Part shown: piece by piece, positions 28,845 to 40,413 of the stretch
Layout of the letters: the number at the start of each line of letters is the position of its first letter
Position numbering within the stretch: the stretch's first letter is position 1
Notes under the pieces: generated by a model
What the model was told of the DNA's origin: nothing
The model's input: the letters and a program-made list of their open reading frames with translations, nothing else
Databases searched by the model: none
Program-made: the position numbers and the translations under genes
NCBI GenBank assembly: GCA_023440975.1
Contig: JAEZRD010000078.1
Span: 1 to 64,000 of the forward strand
Length of the DNA: 64,000 nt
Direction: 5' to 3'
From: Methanobacteriota archaeon
GTDB lineage: Archaea; Methanobacteriota; Methanobacteria; Methanobacteriales; Methanobacteriaceae

Positions 28845-30414
28845 TTTAGAACTATCTAGTTTATCTGATGAGGATTTATCCTCTTTAAACTTAGATTCTA
28901 AGGTTTTTGGAGTTATTGGAGTTTGTGGAGTTGTTGGTAATCTTGTTGCTAGAATCTTAATGGATAATGGGTTTACTGTTATAGGTACGGATATGTCCAG
29001 AGAAGAGGACTGTACTTTTAAAAGTTCTTTTGAAGGTTATGATATTGAAATTTTTTATGGAGGTCATCCTGAAGAATTTTTTAGTAAAGTTGATTATATA
29101 ATACCTCCTCCAAGTTTACCTAAAAAAGCTAAAGTTTTTGATATAATTCATGAAAAAAATATTCCTATTCTAAATTTAGGAGATATTTTTAAATTATTTA
29201 AACCGAATAAGTCTGTAATTTGTATTACTGGAACTAATGGAAAAACTACAACTACAACACTTTTAAAACATGTTGCTTATTACTCTGGATTAAAACCATC
29301 AGAACATAATTTAAAAGGTATGCAAGGGAATAATGAATTTATTCCAAGTTTACAAAGTCGTTTAAATGGGGATGTGGCAATTTTGGAAACTGGAACTGAT
29401 GGTACTCCGGGTGGATTAAATTCAATAGTGAAACTTACTAATGCAACATCTGGTATTTTAACTAATATAACTCCTGATCACTTGTCTAATCATGCTAATT
29501 TGCTTGATTATGCTAAAGTTAAAGGAGAATTAGTTGAAGGTCTTAAAGGTAAACAATTAATTGTTAATTCTGATGATCCTACAATTATGGGATTACTTCG
29601 TGAATTGAATTATAATGGGGATTTAATTACTTTTGGATTAGATGAAAAACCTGCTAAGATAGGTTATAAACCTTGTTGGTGTGGTAAAGATATTGAAATT
29701 CAAGAAATTATTTCTGGTGTAGGTAAATACAATTGTAACTGTGGAATTGATTATCAGACACCTGATTATATTGCTAAAGATATTTCTTTGCATGATAAAA
29801 CATTTGTAGTTTCAGGTCCCGATGGGGATTATCCAATTCAAATGGCTATTGAAGGGTTACATAATGTTTATAATTGTTTAGGAGTTATTGTTGCTGCTCG
29901 AAAATTTTTAAATTTACCTTATGATGTTATTCAAGAAGCTATATCTACTTTTAAAGGTGTTCCTGGTAGAATGGAGATTATGGGTTCTGTTGATGGTAAA
30001 ACAGTTATGGTTGATTATGCTCATAATCCTGCAGGTGTTGAAACAGTTTTAAGAGAATTAAACAAGATTTATGGCGATTTTGCAGTAGTTATTACTGTAT
30101 CATCAGAATCTGGACATGATGGAGATGTTGAAATATTCAATGATGCATTAAAATATGCTAAATTTATAGTTCCTGCATCTTATTCTGCTAGAATAGTCGC
30201 TGATGAATTTATTAAAGAAGATTCTTCACTACTCGATACTATTGTTTTAACTGATGATATTCCTGAAGAATTTAGAAAAAGAACATTGGGTGCTACTAAA
30301 GAAGAAGTGTATGAAGGTATTAAAACTGGATTAAAAACTAATGTTAATACTATTGTAGTGATTGGAGAAGCAGCAATTAAATTTAAATCTATAATTAATG
30401 ATTTTAAAAAATAA
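28837..30414 (+). CDS. Mur ligase family protein with Cys4 insert, probable pseudomurein peptide ligase (second of pair)
   Basis: 525 residues. N-terminal nucleotide-fold (VIGVCGVVGNLVARIL), P-loop CITGTNGKTTTTTLLKHV, ILTNITPDHLSNHANLLDYAKVKGEL and MVDYAHNPAGVE, all standard Mur ligase motifs. At about residues 281-302 it has CWCGK...YNCNCGIDYQ, four cysteines placed as in MurT-type ligases, which suggests a small zinc ribbon in the central domain. It overlaps the preceding ligase by eight bases, so both are co-translated and probably act on the same precursor. Which residue each adds is not readable from sequence. Confidence 0.87.
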   Translation: MNSLELSSLSDEDLSSLNLDSKVFGVIGVCGVVGNLVARILMDNGFTVIGTDMSREEDCTFKSSFEGYDIEIFYGGHPEEFFSKVDYIIPPPSLPKKAKVFDIIHEKNIPILNLGDIFKLFKPNKSVICITGTNGKTTTTTLLKHVAYYSGLKPSEHNLKGMQGNNEFIPSLQSRLNGDVAILETGTDGTPGGLNSIVKLTNATSGILTNITPDHLSNHANLLDYAKVKGELVEGLKGKQLIVNSDDPTIMGLLRELNYNGDLITFGLDEKPAKIGYKPCWCGKDIEIQEIISGVGKYNCNCGIDYQTPDYIAKDISLHDKTFVVSGPDGDYPIQMAIEGLHNVYNCLGVIVAARKFLNLPYDVIQEAISTFKGVPGRMEIMGSVDGKTVMVDYAHNPAGVETVLRELNKIYGDFAVVITVSSESGHDGDVEIFNDALKYAKFIVPASYSARIVADEFIKEDSSLLDTIVLTDDIPEEFRKRTLGATKEEVYEGIKTGLKTNVNTIVVIGEAAIKFKSIINDFKK

Positions 30415-30466
30415 AATTTATAGAGATATATATTTTTTTTAATTAAATAAAGGATAAAGTATTATT

Positions 30467-32863
30467 ATGGTAAATTTCATCGAACATAATTTAATTAGAC
30501 CTAAAACTGCTGAAGCTAGAACATATCAACAAATTTTAGCTGCTGATGTTTTAAAAGATGGGAATACTATGATAGTGGCTCCAACTGCACTCGGTAAAAC
30601 ATTAGTAGCAGTACTTGTTGCAGCGGATAGATTAGATAAACTTAAAAAATCAAAAGTTCTTGTTTTAGCTCCTAGTAAACCTTTAGCTATTCAGCATGAA
30701 GAAAACTTTAGGAAATTTTTAATTCCAAAAGTTACATCTATTACTGGTGCTGTCAAAACTGAAGAAAGAACTAAAAGATGGAATGAATCTCAAATAATTT
30801 GTGCTACTCCTCAAACTGTAGAATCTGACTTATTAAATGATCGTTATTCACTTGAAAATGTTTCTTTAGTGGTTTTTGATGAATGTCATCATGGGGTAGG
30901 TTCTTATTCATATGTTTATCTTGCTACTAGGTATGTTAGAGAAGCTAAAAACCATTTAATTTTAGGTTTAACAGCATCTCCAGGGTATGATAAATCAAAA
31001 ATCAATGAAGTTTGTCAAAATCTATTTATTCAACAGGTAAGAATAAAAACAGAAGATGATGTTGATGTTAAACCATATTTTAATCCTATTAAAATAGATT
31101 GGGTTCAAATAGAATTAGGTAAAGATTTAGAAAAAATTAAAGATCTTCTTAATAAAGCATTAAAGATTCGTTTAAAAGGTTTAAAGTCTTTAGGAATTGT
31201 AAAAACAATTTCGGTCGGTAAAAGAGATGTTTTAAAAGCTAGAGGTCGTGTTCAAAATAGAATAGCTCGTTCAGCCAATCCTCCAAAAGAATGTTTTCAG
31301 GCAATGTCTATTCTCAGTGCTGTTATTAATGTACAACATTCTTTGGAACTTTTAGAAACTCAGGGAGTTATTACTTTTAATCAATATGTTAAAAGACTTC
31401 GTAAAAAAACTACTAAAGCTGCAAAGAATTTAATGTTAGATCCAAATTTTACTAAAGCAGTAAGACTAGCACAAGAAGCAGAAGATAAAGGTATTGAACA
31501 TCCTAAATTACAAAAATTAGTTGAAATTCTTAAGAAAGAACTGGGGGTTGATGAATCTCAAACACGACTCAAATCTATGAGAGATACTGAAGATAATCCT
31601 AAAATTCCTAAAATTATTGTATTTACTCAATTTAGAGATACTCTTGAAATGATACATCAGAAATGTGAGAAAGAGGGTATTAAAAGTATTAAGTTCTTTG
31701 GTCAGGGTACAAGAGATGGTGAAAAGGGTTTAACTCAAAAAGAACAGAAAAATATTATTAAATCATTTAAAACAGGAACATATGATGTTTTACTTTCTAC
31801 AAGTGTTGCTGAAGAGGGTATTGATATACCTGCTGTGGATTTGGTTATATTATATGAACCTGTTCCTTCTGAAGTTCGTATGATTCAAAGAAGAGGTAGA
31901 ACTGGACGTAAGAATACTGGAAAGATGAAAGTTTTAATTACTAAAGGTACTAGGGATGAAGGTTATTTTTGGGCTTCAGTTAATAAAGAAAATAAAATGA
32001 AAAGACAATTATTGACTCAAGAAGCTATTAATGATTTGGATTTAGATGCAAAATCTAGAATTGAGAGTGTGAAAACTGAGAAAGTTCATAAACCTGTTAT
32101 TGAAGATGATATGTTAGATGAAGAACTTGTTGGTGAAGATAATAAGGAAATTAATATTGAAGGTAACTTAGATTTAAGTTCTAAAAATCAAAAGTTAACA
32201 GTTTTTGTTGACTCAAGAGAAGGAAATTCTAATGTTATTCGTGATTTAGATTTAATTGATGTAGATGTTAAAATTAAAGCAATGACTGTTGCAGATTATC
32301 AAGTTAGTGATGATGTTGCAATTGAAAGAAAAACTGCTAAAGATTTTGTAGATTCTATTGTAGATAAACGTCTTTTTAAACAAGCTCGTATGATGATGGA
32401 AGAGTTTAAAAAACCAATATTGATTCTTGAAGGTGATGATTTCTACTCCGGATTTATTAATCCTAATGCTATAAGAGGATCTATAGCTTCAATTGCTTTA
32501 GATTTTGGAATTAGTATTATACCAACTAGGGGACCTGAAGATACAGCTGCAATGATAAAAAGAATAGCTTCTCGAGAACAAAAAGGTGAAAGACCTACTA
32601 TTCAATTAAGAACTGAGAAAAAACCAGTAAATCTATGGGAACAACAATTATTTATTGTTGAATCTTTACCAAATATAGGACCCGTTAGTGCTAAAAAATT
32701 ATTAGAACATTTTGGTACAGTTAGTAATGTTTTAAATGCTTCTGAAGATGAATTACAAGAAGTAGAAGGTATTGGTAAAAAAACTGCAGAAAATATTAGA
32801 AAAGTTCTTGATGATCAATATTTAAATTTTAAAAAAGAAATTAAGGATAAAAAATTAATTTAA
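30467..32863 (+). CDS. hef: Hef helicase-nuclease (FANCM/XPF family)
   Basis: Archaeal fork-repair protein, 798 residues. Helicase part about 1-530: P-loop VAPTALGKT (Lys 44), DECHHG, GLTASPG, and motif VI IQRRGRTGRK. XPF-type nuclease about 570-710: VDSREGNSNVIRDL and the catalytic IERKTAKDFVDSI. Two helix-hairpin-helix motifs near 730-790 (LPNIGPVSAKKLLEHF, VEGIGKKTAENIRK). Domain order and length are those of the active euryarchaeal enzyme; nothing is missing. Confidence 0.97.
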   Translation: MVNFIEHNLIRPKTAEARTYQQILAADVLKDGNTMIVAPTALGKTLVAVLVAADRLDKLKKSKVLVLAPSKPLAIQHEENFRKFLIPKVTSITGAVKTEERTKRWNESQIICATPQTVESDLLNDRYSLENVSLVVFDECHHGVGSYSYVYLATRYVREAKNHLILGLTASPGYDKSKINEVCQNLFIQQVRIKTEDDVDVKPYFNPIKIDWVQIELGKDLEKIKDLLNKALKIRLKGLKSLGIVKTISVGKRDVLKARGRVQNRIARSANPPKECFQAMSILSAVINVQHSLELLETQGVITFNQYVKRLRKKTTKAAKNLMLDPNFTKAVRLAQEAEDKGIEHPKLQKLVEILKKELGVDESQTRLKSMRDTEDNPKIPKIIVFTQFRDTLEMIHQKCEKEGIKSIKFFGQGTRDGEKGLTQKEQKNIIKSFKTGTYDVLLSTSVAEEGIDIPAVDLVILYEPVPSEVRMIQRRGRTGRKNTGKMKVLITKGTRDEGYFWASVNKENKMKRQLLTQEAINDLDLDAKSRIESVKTEKVHKPVIEDDMLDEELVGEDNKEINIEGNLDLSSKNQKLTVFVDSREGNSNVIRDLDLIDVDVKIKAMTVADYQVSDDVAIERKTAKDFVDSIVDKRLFKQARMMMEEFKKPILILEGDDFYSGFINPNAIRGSIASIALDFGISIIPTRGPEDTAAMIKRIASREQKGERPTIQLRTEKKPVNLWEQQLFIVESLPNIGPVSAKKLLEHFGTVSNVLNASEDELQEVEGIGKKTAENIRKVLDDQYLNFKKEIKDKKLI

Positions 32864-32868
32864 TTAAT

Positions 32869-32914
32869 ATACAATAGAAAAATATTATGTTAATAATTTT
32901 ATACAATAGAAAAA
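32869..32914 (+). repeat. short direct repeat upstream of trmI
   Basis: ATACAATAGAAAAA occurs at 32869-32882 and again at 32901-32914, a spacing of 32 bases (about three DNA turns), in the gap between hef and the tRNA methyltransferase gene. It could be a duplicated protein-binding site or chance in AT-rich DNA. Confidence 0.4.
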
Positions 32915-32951
32915 AATAAGTGAATCAGTGAAATAATATTAGGTGAGTTTT

Positions 32952-33683
32952 TTGAAGATTTTAATGGATGAAAGAGGTAAAAAATATTTACTTAAAGAGG
33001 ATAGAGAGTTTCAATCAGATTTAGGTATTATAAAAAAAGAACAAATGGAACGAGCTACAATTGGTGATGTAATAATTACTCATTTGGGTAAAGAATTTAA
33101 AGTTATTAAACCAACAGTTAATGATTTCATTGATTTAATGGATAGAAGATGTTCTATACTTATTCAAAAAGATATAGGAGTTGTATTAGCACATACTGGT
33201 TTAGGTGCCGGTGACCGTGTTATTGATGCAGGAACCGGTGCAGGAGCTATAGCACTAAACTTTGGAAATGTTGTTGGAGAAAAAGGAAAAGTATATTCTT
33301 ATGAAATTCGAGAAGATTTTTCAGAAGTAGCTAAAAAAAATATAGATGATTTTGGAATAAAAAATATAGAAATTAAAAATCAAGATATTAAAGAAGGAAT
33401 TGATGAAGAAGAAATAGATTTAGTATTTTTAGATCTTCCAAAACCTTTTGAAATTTTTGAGGATGTTTATAAAAATCTTAGATTAGGTGGTTGGTTAGCT
33501 GTTTATGCCCCATATATTCAACAAGCAGAAGTTAGTTATAAAATAGCTAAAAAAGTTGGATTTACTGATTTAAAGATTTCTGAAACATTAGAACGTGAAA
33601 TGGAAGTAAGACCACAAGGTACTAGACCTAAAACACGAATGGTTGGACATAGTGGTTATTTAATTTTTGCACGAAAATTATAA
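32952..33683 (+). CDS. trmI: tRNA (adenine-57/58-N1)-methyltransferase TrmI
   Basis: SAM-dependent enzyme that makes m1A in the T loop of tRNA. 243 residues: a small N-terminal beta domain (to about 70), then the Rossmann methyltransferase with DAGTGAGAIALNFG as SAM motif I, LVFLDLPKP as motif IV, and RPKTRMVGHSGYL near the end. TTG 32952 is preferred to GTG 32943 because AGGTGA overlaps the GTG and sits properly spaced before the TTG. Same strand as hef. Confidence 0.92.
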   Translation: MKILMDERGKKYLLKEDREFQSDLGIIKKEQMERATIGDVIITHLGKEFKVIKPTVNDFIDLMDRRCSILIQKDIGVVLAHTGLGAGDRVIDAGTGAGAIALNFGNVVGEKGKVYSYEIREDFSEVAKKNIDDFGIKNIEIKNQDIKEGIDEEEIDLVFLDLPKPFEIFEDVYKNLRLGGWLAVYAPYIQQAEVSYKIAKKVGFTDLKISETLEREMEVRPQGTRPKTRMVGHSGYLIFARKL

Positions 33684-33699
33684 TAGAAAAAGAGGGGAA

Positions 33700-33738
33700 A
33701 AAATTCGACAATATTAAAATTTTTAATTGTCGAATTTT
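33700..33738. terminator. bidirectional terminator hairpin between trmI and leuS
   Basis: AAAATTCGACAAT (33700-33712) pairs with ATTGTCGAATTTT (33726-33738) over 13 bases between two convergent genes. Confidence 0.65.
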
Positions 33739-33749
33739 ATAATTAAATT

Positions 33750-36626
33750 TTATTCCATATAAATAGCAGGTTTATATGGTATTGCATTTTTTGCTTTATT
33801 TTTCGGGTCATAACTGTTATCATTATGGATTATTATTTCAGAATTACATTCCTCTGTAATATAATCTAATGCATCATTAATGATTTGTAACTCATCTAAT
33901 TTTCCAATATATTTTGTTTTAGTAACTTCACGACCTAATTTTTTAGCAGTATTAGCAATCTCCTTTTTATCATCATAAATATTAGCTGCAATAGCTTTAC
34001 CCATGATTTGACCAATATCTGGTTTTCCTACTTCATCTGCTATTTTGTATAATTCCCATTTCCATTCTGGTGCAAGATATAGGTGAACTTTTTCTTTATT
34101 TTCGCCAACCATATTCTTAATTTCATTAATATCTTTAACAAGATTTTGGATGATTTCTTCGGATCTTTCAATTTCAGGATTTATTAATGATTCATCATAT
34201 TTTGGCCAGTTAGCTTGGGAAATAAATCCGTTTCCTCCATTATTACTCCAAATTTCTTCACAGGTATGAGGTGTGAAAGGTGCGAGTAATCTTAACCAAG
34301 ATTCTAAAACTGTTGATAGTACAAATATCATTGCTGGGTCTTTTGAATCTGTTAAATGTTTTGTTCTGTACATGTAATGGTCAATATCTTTTTTAAGAAG
34401 GAAAAATGATTCTTGTAAAGCTTTTCTTGTTTGGAATATTTCTAATGCTTCAGTTGCATTTTTGATTCTTAGATTTAATTGATTTAACATCCATAAATCA
34501 ATAGTTCTTGTTAATTCAACTTTTTCTATTTTGTTTAAGTTTACTGGTGAACCTTTGATTTCTTCAATTTTACTTGCAAATTCTTTAAACCAATTTAATC
34601 TTCTTTTAGTTCCAAGTACTTCTTTTTCTCTCCAATCAAAATCTTGCCATGGTTCTGCTGATGCCATTAAGAAAAGTCTTACAACATCTGCAGAGTAATC
34701 TTTTATTGCATCTTTTAATAAGATAATATTTCCTTTGGATGAGGACATTTTGTTTCCTTCAAGTAATCCCATTCCAAATACTACGGTTCCTTGTGGCCAT
34801 TTATCTTTAGGGAAAATAGCTCCGTGATGGAACATTAAGAAACTTAAATGGTTTCCTACTAAATCTTTTGCAGATAATCTCCAGTCTAATGGGTACCAAT
34901 AATTAAATTCATTTTGAATTTCTTGGACTTTGTCTTTTTCTACTTTAATTTCTTCCCCATTTTGTGGATCTTTATTTAAAAATATTTTGTCAAAGAATGC
35001 AGGAGTTAATACTTCAGGGTCCATATCTTTAAGATATTTTGCTATTGTATAATATGACATGTATATTGTAGAATCAGATAATGGTTCAATTAACCATTGT
35101 TGGTCCCATGGTAAGTGTGTACCTAAACCTAATCTTCTTGAGCATGCCCAATCTTCTAACCATCCTAAATAATATTCAAAGTTAGATTTTACTTCATTAG
35201 GAATTATGGTTTCACCTTTAAGAACTTCTCTTGCGGTATTTGTCCAATCTTCATCAGAATATTTTAAGAACCATTGATTATCCATTACTTTAACTACGCA
35301 ACGTTCTCCACATCTGCAGATGACTGGTCTTTCTGAGAAATCATACATTTTTCCTGCTTCGTTTTTTTCTAACATTTGTTCTTTAATTTTCTCTCTAGCT
35401 ACTATTACAGCTTCTCCTGCGAAGTCAGGAATTTCTTCTCGCATTCGACCTTTGCTATGTTCGGCTTTATATAATTCATTTGTAGCTTCATGAAGGTTAG
35501 GATCTTCTTGACTAGTAATATTTAATCTGTCTATTACATCTTTAGCAGGAATATCTCCGTATTTTTTGATGGTTATTACTGGTATTGCTTCTATTTTTGC
35601 TACAATTTCTTCTAATCCATAATTTTTTTGTAATGCTTTGTTTTCTTTTAAATCTTTTAAAGCTATATAATCTGCAGGTGCGTGAGCAGGTACAGAAAAT
35701 ACTGTTCCGCTTCCAAATTCTGCATCTACAAAACTTGCAGGTAATAATGGTAGTTTTGCACCAGTAAACATACTTTCTGCATATTTTCCAATGAATGGTT
35801 TCATGTCAATGTTGCCTAAGATTTTTAAGTCATTTATTTGGTTTGATAAATTGTCGTAAGCTACTCTACTTATAATCCAAGTTTCTTCACCATTTTTTAC
35901 TTCTATGTATTCTAAATCTGGATTTATCCATAAGTTTGTTGCTCCATATATAGTTTCGGGTCTAAATGTAGCGGGTACTAAAATTTTATCATCGATTTTG
36001 AATTTGAGTAGTGTTAATTCGTTTATACTTACTCCTTCTCCCTCTAAGAGGTCGTGGTCTCCGACTGGGTTTTTGTCTCTTGGGCAATATTTTACAGGGT
36101 GTTTTCCTTTGATGATTAATCCTTTTTCATATAGTTTAGTGATTTGCCATGTGACAAATTTTTGGTATGTTGGATCTATAGTTCTAAATTCTCTTCTCCA
36201 ATCTATGGAATATCCCATGTCATCCATTACTTCATGATATTCGTTACTGAAGTATTTTACTATAAATTCTGGGTCTTCTAATTGGGGTAATGTTTCTTTT
36301 GGTACTCTATGGACTTTTTCATATAATTCCATTGTCCATGGGTCTTTTCTTTTTATTCTGCTTGCTATTCCAATTACAGGTGCACCAGTTACATGCCATG
36401 CCATTGGGAAAAGTACATTGTAACCTTCCATTCTTTTAAATCTTGCATATACGTCTGGTACTGTATATGTTCTTCCATGTCCTATGTGCATTGCTCCACT
36501 TGGATATGGAAAAGCTACTGTTAAATATAATTTTTTTCTTTCATCAGGATTGGATTGAAATAGCTTCGCATCTGCCCAATTTTTTTGCCATTTCTTTTCT
36601 ATATCATTTGTCACTAAATTCACCAT
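33750..36626 (-). CDS. leuS: leucyl-tRNA synthetase (archaeal type)
   Basis: 958-residue class Ia synthetase. HIGH motif [13 protein letters not shown] at about 42-54, editing domain (CP1) between about 190 and 400, with the T-rich region [18 protein letters not shown] motif KMSSSKGN near 652. C-terminal domain ends in [15 protein letters not shown] at 36614 with TGGTGA five bases upstream may be the true start, removing MVNL. The downstream end faces trmI across a hairpin. Confidence 0.97.
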   Translation of the reverse strand: MVNLVTNDIEKKWQKNWADAKLFQSNPDERKKLYLTVAFPYPSGAMHIGHGRTYTVPDVYARFKRMEGYNVLFPMAWHVTGAPVIGIASRIKRKDPWTMELYEKVHRVPKETLPQLEDPEFIVKYFSNEYHEVMDDMGYSIDWRREFRTIDPTYQKFVTWQITKLYEKGLIIKGKHPVKYCPRDKNPVGDHDLLEGEGVSINELTLLKFKIDDKILVPATFRPETIYGATNLWINPDLEYIEVKNGEETWIISRVAYDNLSNQINDLKILGNIDMKPFIGKYAESMFTGAKLPLLPASFVDAEFGSGTVFSVPAHAPADYIALKDLKENKALQKNYGLEEIVAKIEAIPVITIKKYGDIPAKDVIDRLNITSQEDPNLHEATNELYKAEHSKGRMREEIPDFAGEAVIVAREKIKEQMLEKNEAGKMYDFSERPVICRCGERCVVKVMDNQWFLKYSDEDWTNTAREVLKGETIIPNEVKSNFEYYLGWLEDWACSRRLGLGTHLPWDQQWLIEPLSDSTIYMSYYTIAKYLKDMDPEVLTPAFFDKIFLNKDPQNGEEIKVEKDKVQEIQNEFNYWYPLDWRLSAKDLVGNHLSFLMFHHGAIFPKDKWPQGTVVFGMGLLEGNKMSSSKGNIILLKDAIKDYSADVVRLFLMASAEPWQDFDWREKEVLGTKRRLNWFKEFASKIEEIKGSPVNLNKIEKVELTRTIDLWMLNQLNLRIKNATEALEIFQTRKALQESFFLLKKDIDHYMYRTKHLTDSKDPAMIFVLSTVLESWLRLLAPFTPHTCEEIWSNNGGNGFISQANWPKYDESLINPEIERSEEIIQNLVKDINEIKNMVGENKEKVHLYLAPEWKWELYKIADEVGKPDIGQIMGKAIAANIYDDKKEIANTAKKLGREVTKTKYIGKLDELQIINDALDYITEECNSEIIIHNDNSYDPKNKAKNAIPYKPAIYME

Positions 36627-36668
36627 CTATTTTTTTTATTGAATGTTATTTTTTTGTAATTAATTATT

Positions 36669-37496
36669 TTAAAATGATTTTCCACAATCTTTTGGACTTA
36701 ATGGAACTTTGACTTTGTGTCGACTATTTGTAATCTTTGATCTAATTCTATCAATTTCTTCAAGGCTTAAATCAATATTTTCTATTATATCTTCATTATT
36801 CATATTTTTATCAATAATCATGTATAAGAGAGAATCTAATTTTTCATAACTTAAACCAATTTCATCTTCATCACTTTGATTAGGCCATAAACCAGCTCTT
36901 GGAGGTTTAGATATTATATCTTCAGGTATTCCCCAATCTTTAGCTAATAATCTTAGTTGAGTTTTGTATATGTCTCCAATTGGTTCTATATCACAACCCC
37001 CATCACCATATTTAGTGAAATATCCAATGAGTAATTCGCTTCTGTTACCTGTGCCTATTACAATATAATTTTTTAAATTTGCATAATAATATAATAATGA
37101 CATTCTTATTCTTGCTTTAAGATTACCATTAGCAATCTTAATTGTATCTTGATCAGTATTCTCTAATGTTGTCATGTTTTTAATATCTGTTACTAAAGAA
37201 AATTCTTCTGATATTGTATCAATTGAAACTTCAATATATTTAATATCTAATAAATTAGCCATTAATCTTGCATGTTTTCTATCTTCTTCGGGTGTTGTAG
37301 AACTGTACATATGAATTCCAAGTACATTCTCTTTACCTAAAGATTCAACAGCTAAAAGTCCACTAACACTTGAGTCTATTCCGCCGCTTAAACCTACTAC
37401 AATACCTTTTGCATTAGCATCAGATACAGTTTTTTGAATGAAATTTACTATTTCATTTTTAGCTTCTTTACTATTTATTTTTGGTAATTTTAACAT
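36669..37496 (-). CDS. nadE: NH3-dependent NAD synthetase
   Basis: Amidates deamido-NAD in the last step of NAD synthesis. 275 residues, the short ammonia-using form without a glutaminase domain. PP-loop VGLSGGIDSSVSG at about 35-47; YIVIGTGNRSELLIGYFTKYGDGG and LWPNQSDEDEIGLSYEKLD are diagnostic. It lies upstream of leuS in the same direction with a 42-base gap. The NAD it makes is the substrate of the sirtuin at 41.7 kb. Confidence 0.96.
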   Translation of the reverse strand: MLKLPKINSKEAKNEIVNFIQKTVSDANAKGIVVGLSGGIDSSVSGLLAVESLGKENVLGIHMYSSTTPEEDRKHARLMANLLDIKYIEVSIDTISEEFSLVTDIKNMTTLENTDQDTIKIANGNLKARIRMSLLYYYANLKNYIVIGTGNRSELLIGYFTKYGDGGCDIEPIGDIYKTQLRLLAKDWGIPEDIISKPPRAGLWPNQSDEDEIGLSYEKLDSLLYMIIDKNMNNEDIIENIDLSLEEIDRIRSKITNSRHKVKVPLSPKDCGKSF

Positions 37497-37651
37497 GACA
37501 TCACGAATTTTATATTATCAATAAAAAAATTATAATAATAATATTTTGTATTTAATTTATTTAATAATTATTCTTAATAATAAACAAAACTTTTAATAAC
37601 TATAATTAACTAAAAGAAATTTACATAAAAAAATTAATTTTAACAATATAA

Positions 37652-38701
<1,050 letters not shown>

Positions 38702-38718
38702 AAAAAGAAATTAAATTT

Positions 38719-39159
38719 TTAACTCTTTTTTGCTACACAATATAAGCAGAGAGAGTTATCCTCTTTAATATATCTTTTTTTACTATTACAATAATATACA
38801 CCATTTTCTTCAAAAACTCCCTTTATATCACTTTCAAAAGGAGTTCCTACGGGATGTAAAGGTTTTTTAGCAATAAAAAATAAGTACAATGAAATATACT
38901 TTATAAATTCTATAAAATCTTTTTGATTAACATCCCATTTTTTTAAATTATAATCTATTCTTTTTTTAAAATCATCAATTTTATCATCATTAATTTTTTC
39001 ATCAATCTCTAAAATTTCCTTTTCTATAATTTCATTATAAATATTAAAATCATAATCTGAAATTAAGTTATCTTTATAATTATCTGACTTTTTAGGTTCG
39101 TGAGGGGGATACTTTAATAAATTTTCTTTAATTTCTTGAAATAATTCACTAGATTTCAT
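38719..39159 (-). CDS. UPF0305 (DUF2115) family protein
   Basis: 146 residues, last gene of a minus-strand operon hxlR-cbiE-this. The C-terminal part has HPVGTPFESDIKGVFEENGVYYCNSKKRYIKEDN...CLYCVAKK, with three cysteines that could bind a metal. UPF0305 is found mainly in methanogens and has no known function. GGTG lies eight bases before the ATG. It converges with the Get3-like gene. Confidence 0.75.
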   Translation of the reverse strand: MKSSELFQEIKENLLKYPPHEPKKSDNYKDNLISDYDFNIYNEIIEKEILEIDEKINDDKIDDFKKRIDYNLKKWDVNQKDFIEFIKYISLYLFFIAKKPLHPVGTPFESDIKGVFEENGVYYCNSKKRYIKEDNSLCLYCVAKKS

Positions 39160-39178
39160 AAGATAAACACCATTTTTT

Positions 39179-39811
39179 TTAGATTATCATTACACACATA
39201 TATGTAAATTCACTTTTAGCAATTTCTTTTAAAGTAGATTTCACAATTCTTTCTTCAGGATAACTAAGTCTTTCACAAACTATAACTTCTCTTTCTGGAT
39301 TCACCTCATTATCTAAAAGGAATTGGGCCATATCTTTAACTTTACGTGAAGGTAAAGCTATTGTTTTTTTACCATTATTAATGAATTTAAGAATATCTTT
39401 AATGTTTTCTCTACCATGAAATGTTATAATATTTGTTTCATCCCAATTAATTAGATTTTTTGCAGCAGCTAATTGAAGTGAGCTTATTCCAGGAATAACT
39501 TCTATATTCTCAAAATTGAAGTTTTTTTCGTCACTAATCCTTTTAATTGGTTTTAAAACTCCAGAAAATCCGGGATCACCTGTTGATAATATTGCTACAT
39601 TTTTTCCCTCTTTAGCTAAATCAACAGATTTTTCTAATGTGTTTGTTAAATTTTTTACATTGAATATAATTGTTTCGTTTACATTGTCGAATAAATTAAC
39701 TGCTCTTTGACTGCCTATTGTAATATCCACTTTTTGGACGGTATTTATTGCTTTTTGGGTAAGATAATCTTTAGATCCTGGACCTACACCAATAATATAT
39801 ATTTTTCCCAT
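39179..39811 (-). CDS. cbiE: cobalt-precorrin-7 (C5)-methyltransferase
   Basis: SAM-dependent tetrapyrrole methylase of the anaerobic cobamide pathway, 210 residues. Starts YIIGVGPGSKDYLT, has LSTGDPGFSGVL and ITFHGRENIKDIL, as in CbiE. The ATG follows the hxlR stop codon directly, so the two are co-translated. No other cbi gene is adjacent; its position behind a redox-type regulator is unusual. Confidence 0.9.
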   Translation of the reverse strand: MGKIYIIGVGPGSKDYLTQKAINTVQKVDITIGSQRAVNLFDNVNETIIFNVKNLTNTLEKSVDLAKEGKNVAILSTGDPGFSGVLKPIKRISDEKNFNFENIEVIPGISSLQLAAAKNLINWDETNIITFHGRENIKDILKFINNGKKTIALPSRKVKDMAQFLLDNEVNPEREVIVCERLSYPEERIVKSTLKEIAKSEFTYMCVMII

Positions 39812-40210
39812 TTATTCTTCCTCAATTTTACAAACTTTTTTGAAATTATCTTTCATTTCTCTTGTAACTTTTTTATCTACATATTCTTCAAAATCACATT
39901 TATCTAATGTAAACATTGCTAATTCATATATGATTTTGTTCATACCTTGTCCACGTTCTGTTAAGTAATATTCTGTTGTAACTGGACTTGTATTTAATAC
40001 CTTTTTTTGTATTAAACCATTTTCTTCCATCTCTTTTAAACAATTTGATAATACTTTATTGCTTAAACCAGGTTTATCTTCTAAAAATTCTTTAAAATGT
40101 TTTTTTCCAAAAAACATATCTCTAATAATTTGGATAGTCCATTTTTTATTAAATAATTCTACAGCTTTATTTACTGGGCAGTCTACACCTTCATTTAAAT
40201 CTGCATTCAT
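39812..40210 (-). CDS. HxlR-family transcriptional regulator
   Basis: 132 residues with the HxlR winged helix: CPVNKAVELFNKKWTIQIIRDMFFGKKHFKEFLEDKPGLSNKVLSNCLKEMEENGLIQKKV, preceded by the conserved early cysteine (Cys 10) that in relatives such as YodB and HypR senses quinones, disulfide stress or aldehydes. GGAGAAAAA precedes the ATG. It is the first gene of hxlR-cbiE-UPF0305 and is divergent from a pyridoxamine-oxidase-like pseudogene; the gap holds a perfect palindrome and repeated GTTACT elements, likely its own binding sites. Confidence 0.92.
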   Translation of the reverse strand: MNADLNEGVDCPVNKAVELFNKKWTIQIIRDMFFGKKHFKEFLEDKPGLSNKVLSNCLKEMEENGLIQKKVLNTSPVTTEYYLTERGQGMNKIIYELAMFTLDKCDFEEYVDKKVTREMKDNFKKVCKIEEE

Positions 40211-40298
40211 AAAATTTTTTCTCCAATATTTTTAATAAAATTATTAATAATATTTTATTTATTTATATAAATAAATTTTTTTTAAATTCCTTTTTTAA

Positions 40299-40323
40299 GT
40301 TACTAAATGGTTACTCAGTTACT
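40299..40323. promoter_or_regulatory. three GTTACT repeats near hxlR start
   Basis: GTTACT occurs at 40299-40304, 40310-40315 and 40318-40323, in direct orientation. The same hexamer forms each arm of the palindrome at 40414-40433, so this looks like a second, weaker regulator-binding region on the hxlR side of the gap. Confidence 0.45.
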
Positions 40324-40370
40324 TTAAACTCACAAAATCTATTTATAAGTATTTATTCATACTATGACAT

Positions 40371-40391
40371 GAAGTTTATCCGTAAAACTTC
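40371..40391. repeat. inverted repeat in the hxlR intergenic region
   Basis: GAAGTTT (40371-40377) and AAACTTC (40385-40391) flank a seven-base spacer. A TATA-like TTTATAAG lies about 25 bases before it. It could be another operator half or a small RNA hairpin. Confidence 0.35.
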
Positions 40392-40413
40392 AAAAAAACT
40401 TAAAATAAAGATT

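Noticed and set aside
28837..30414. MurT of a MurT-GatD amidating pair
   Set aside because: Only the Cys4 insert resembles MurT; no GatD gene adjoins, and the ORF pairs with another Mur ligase.
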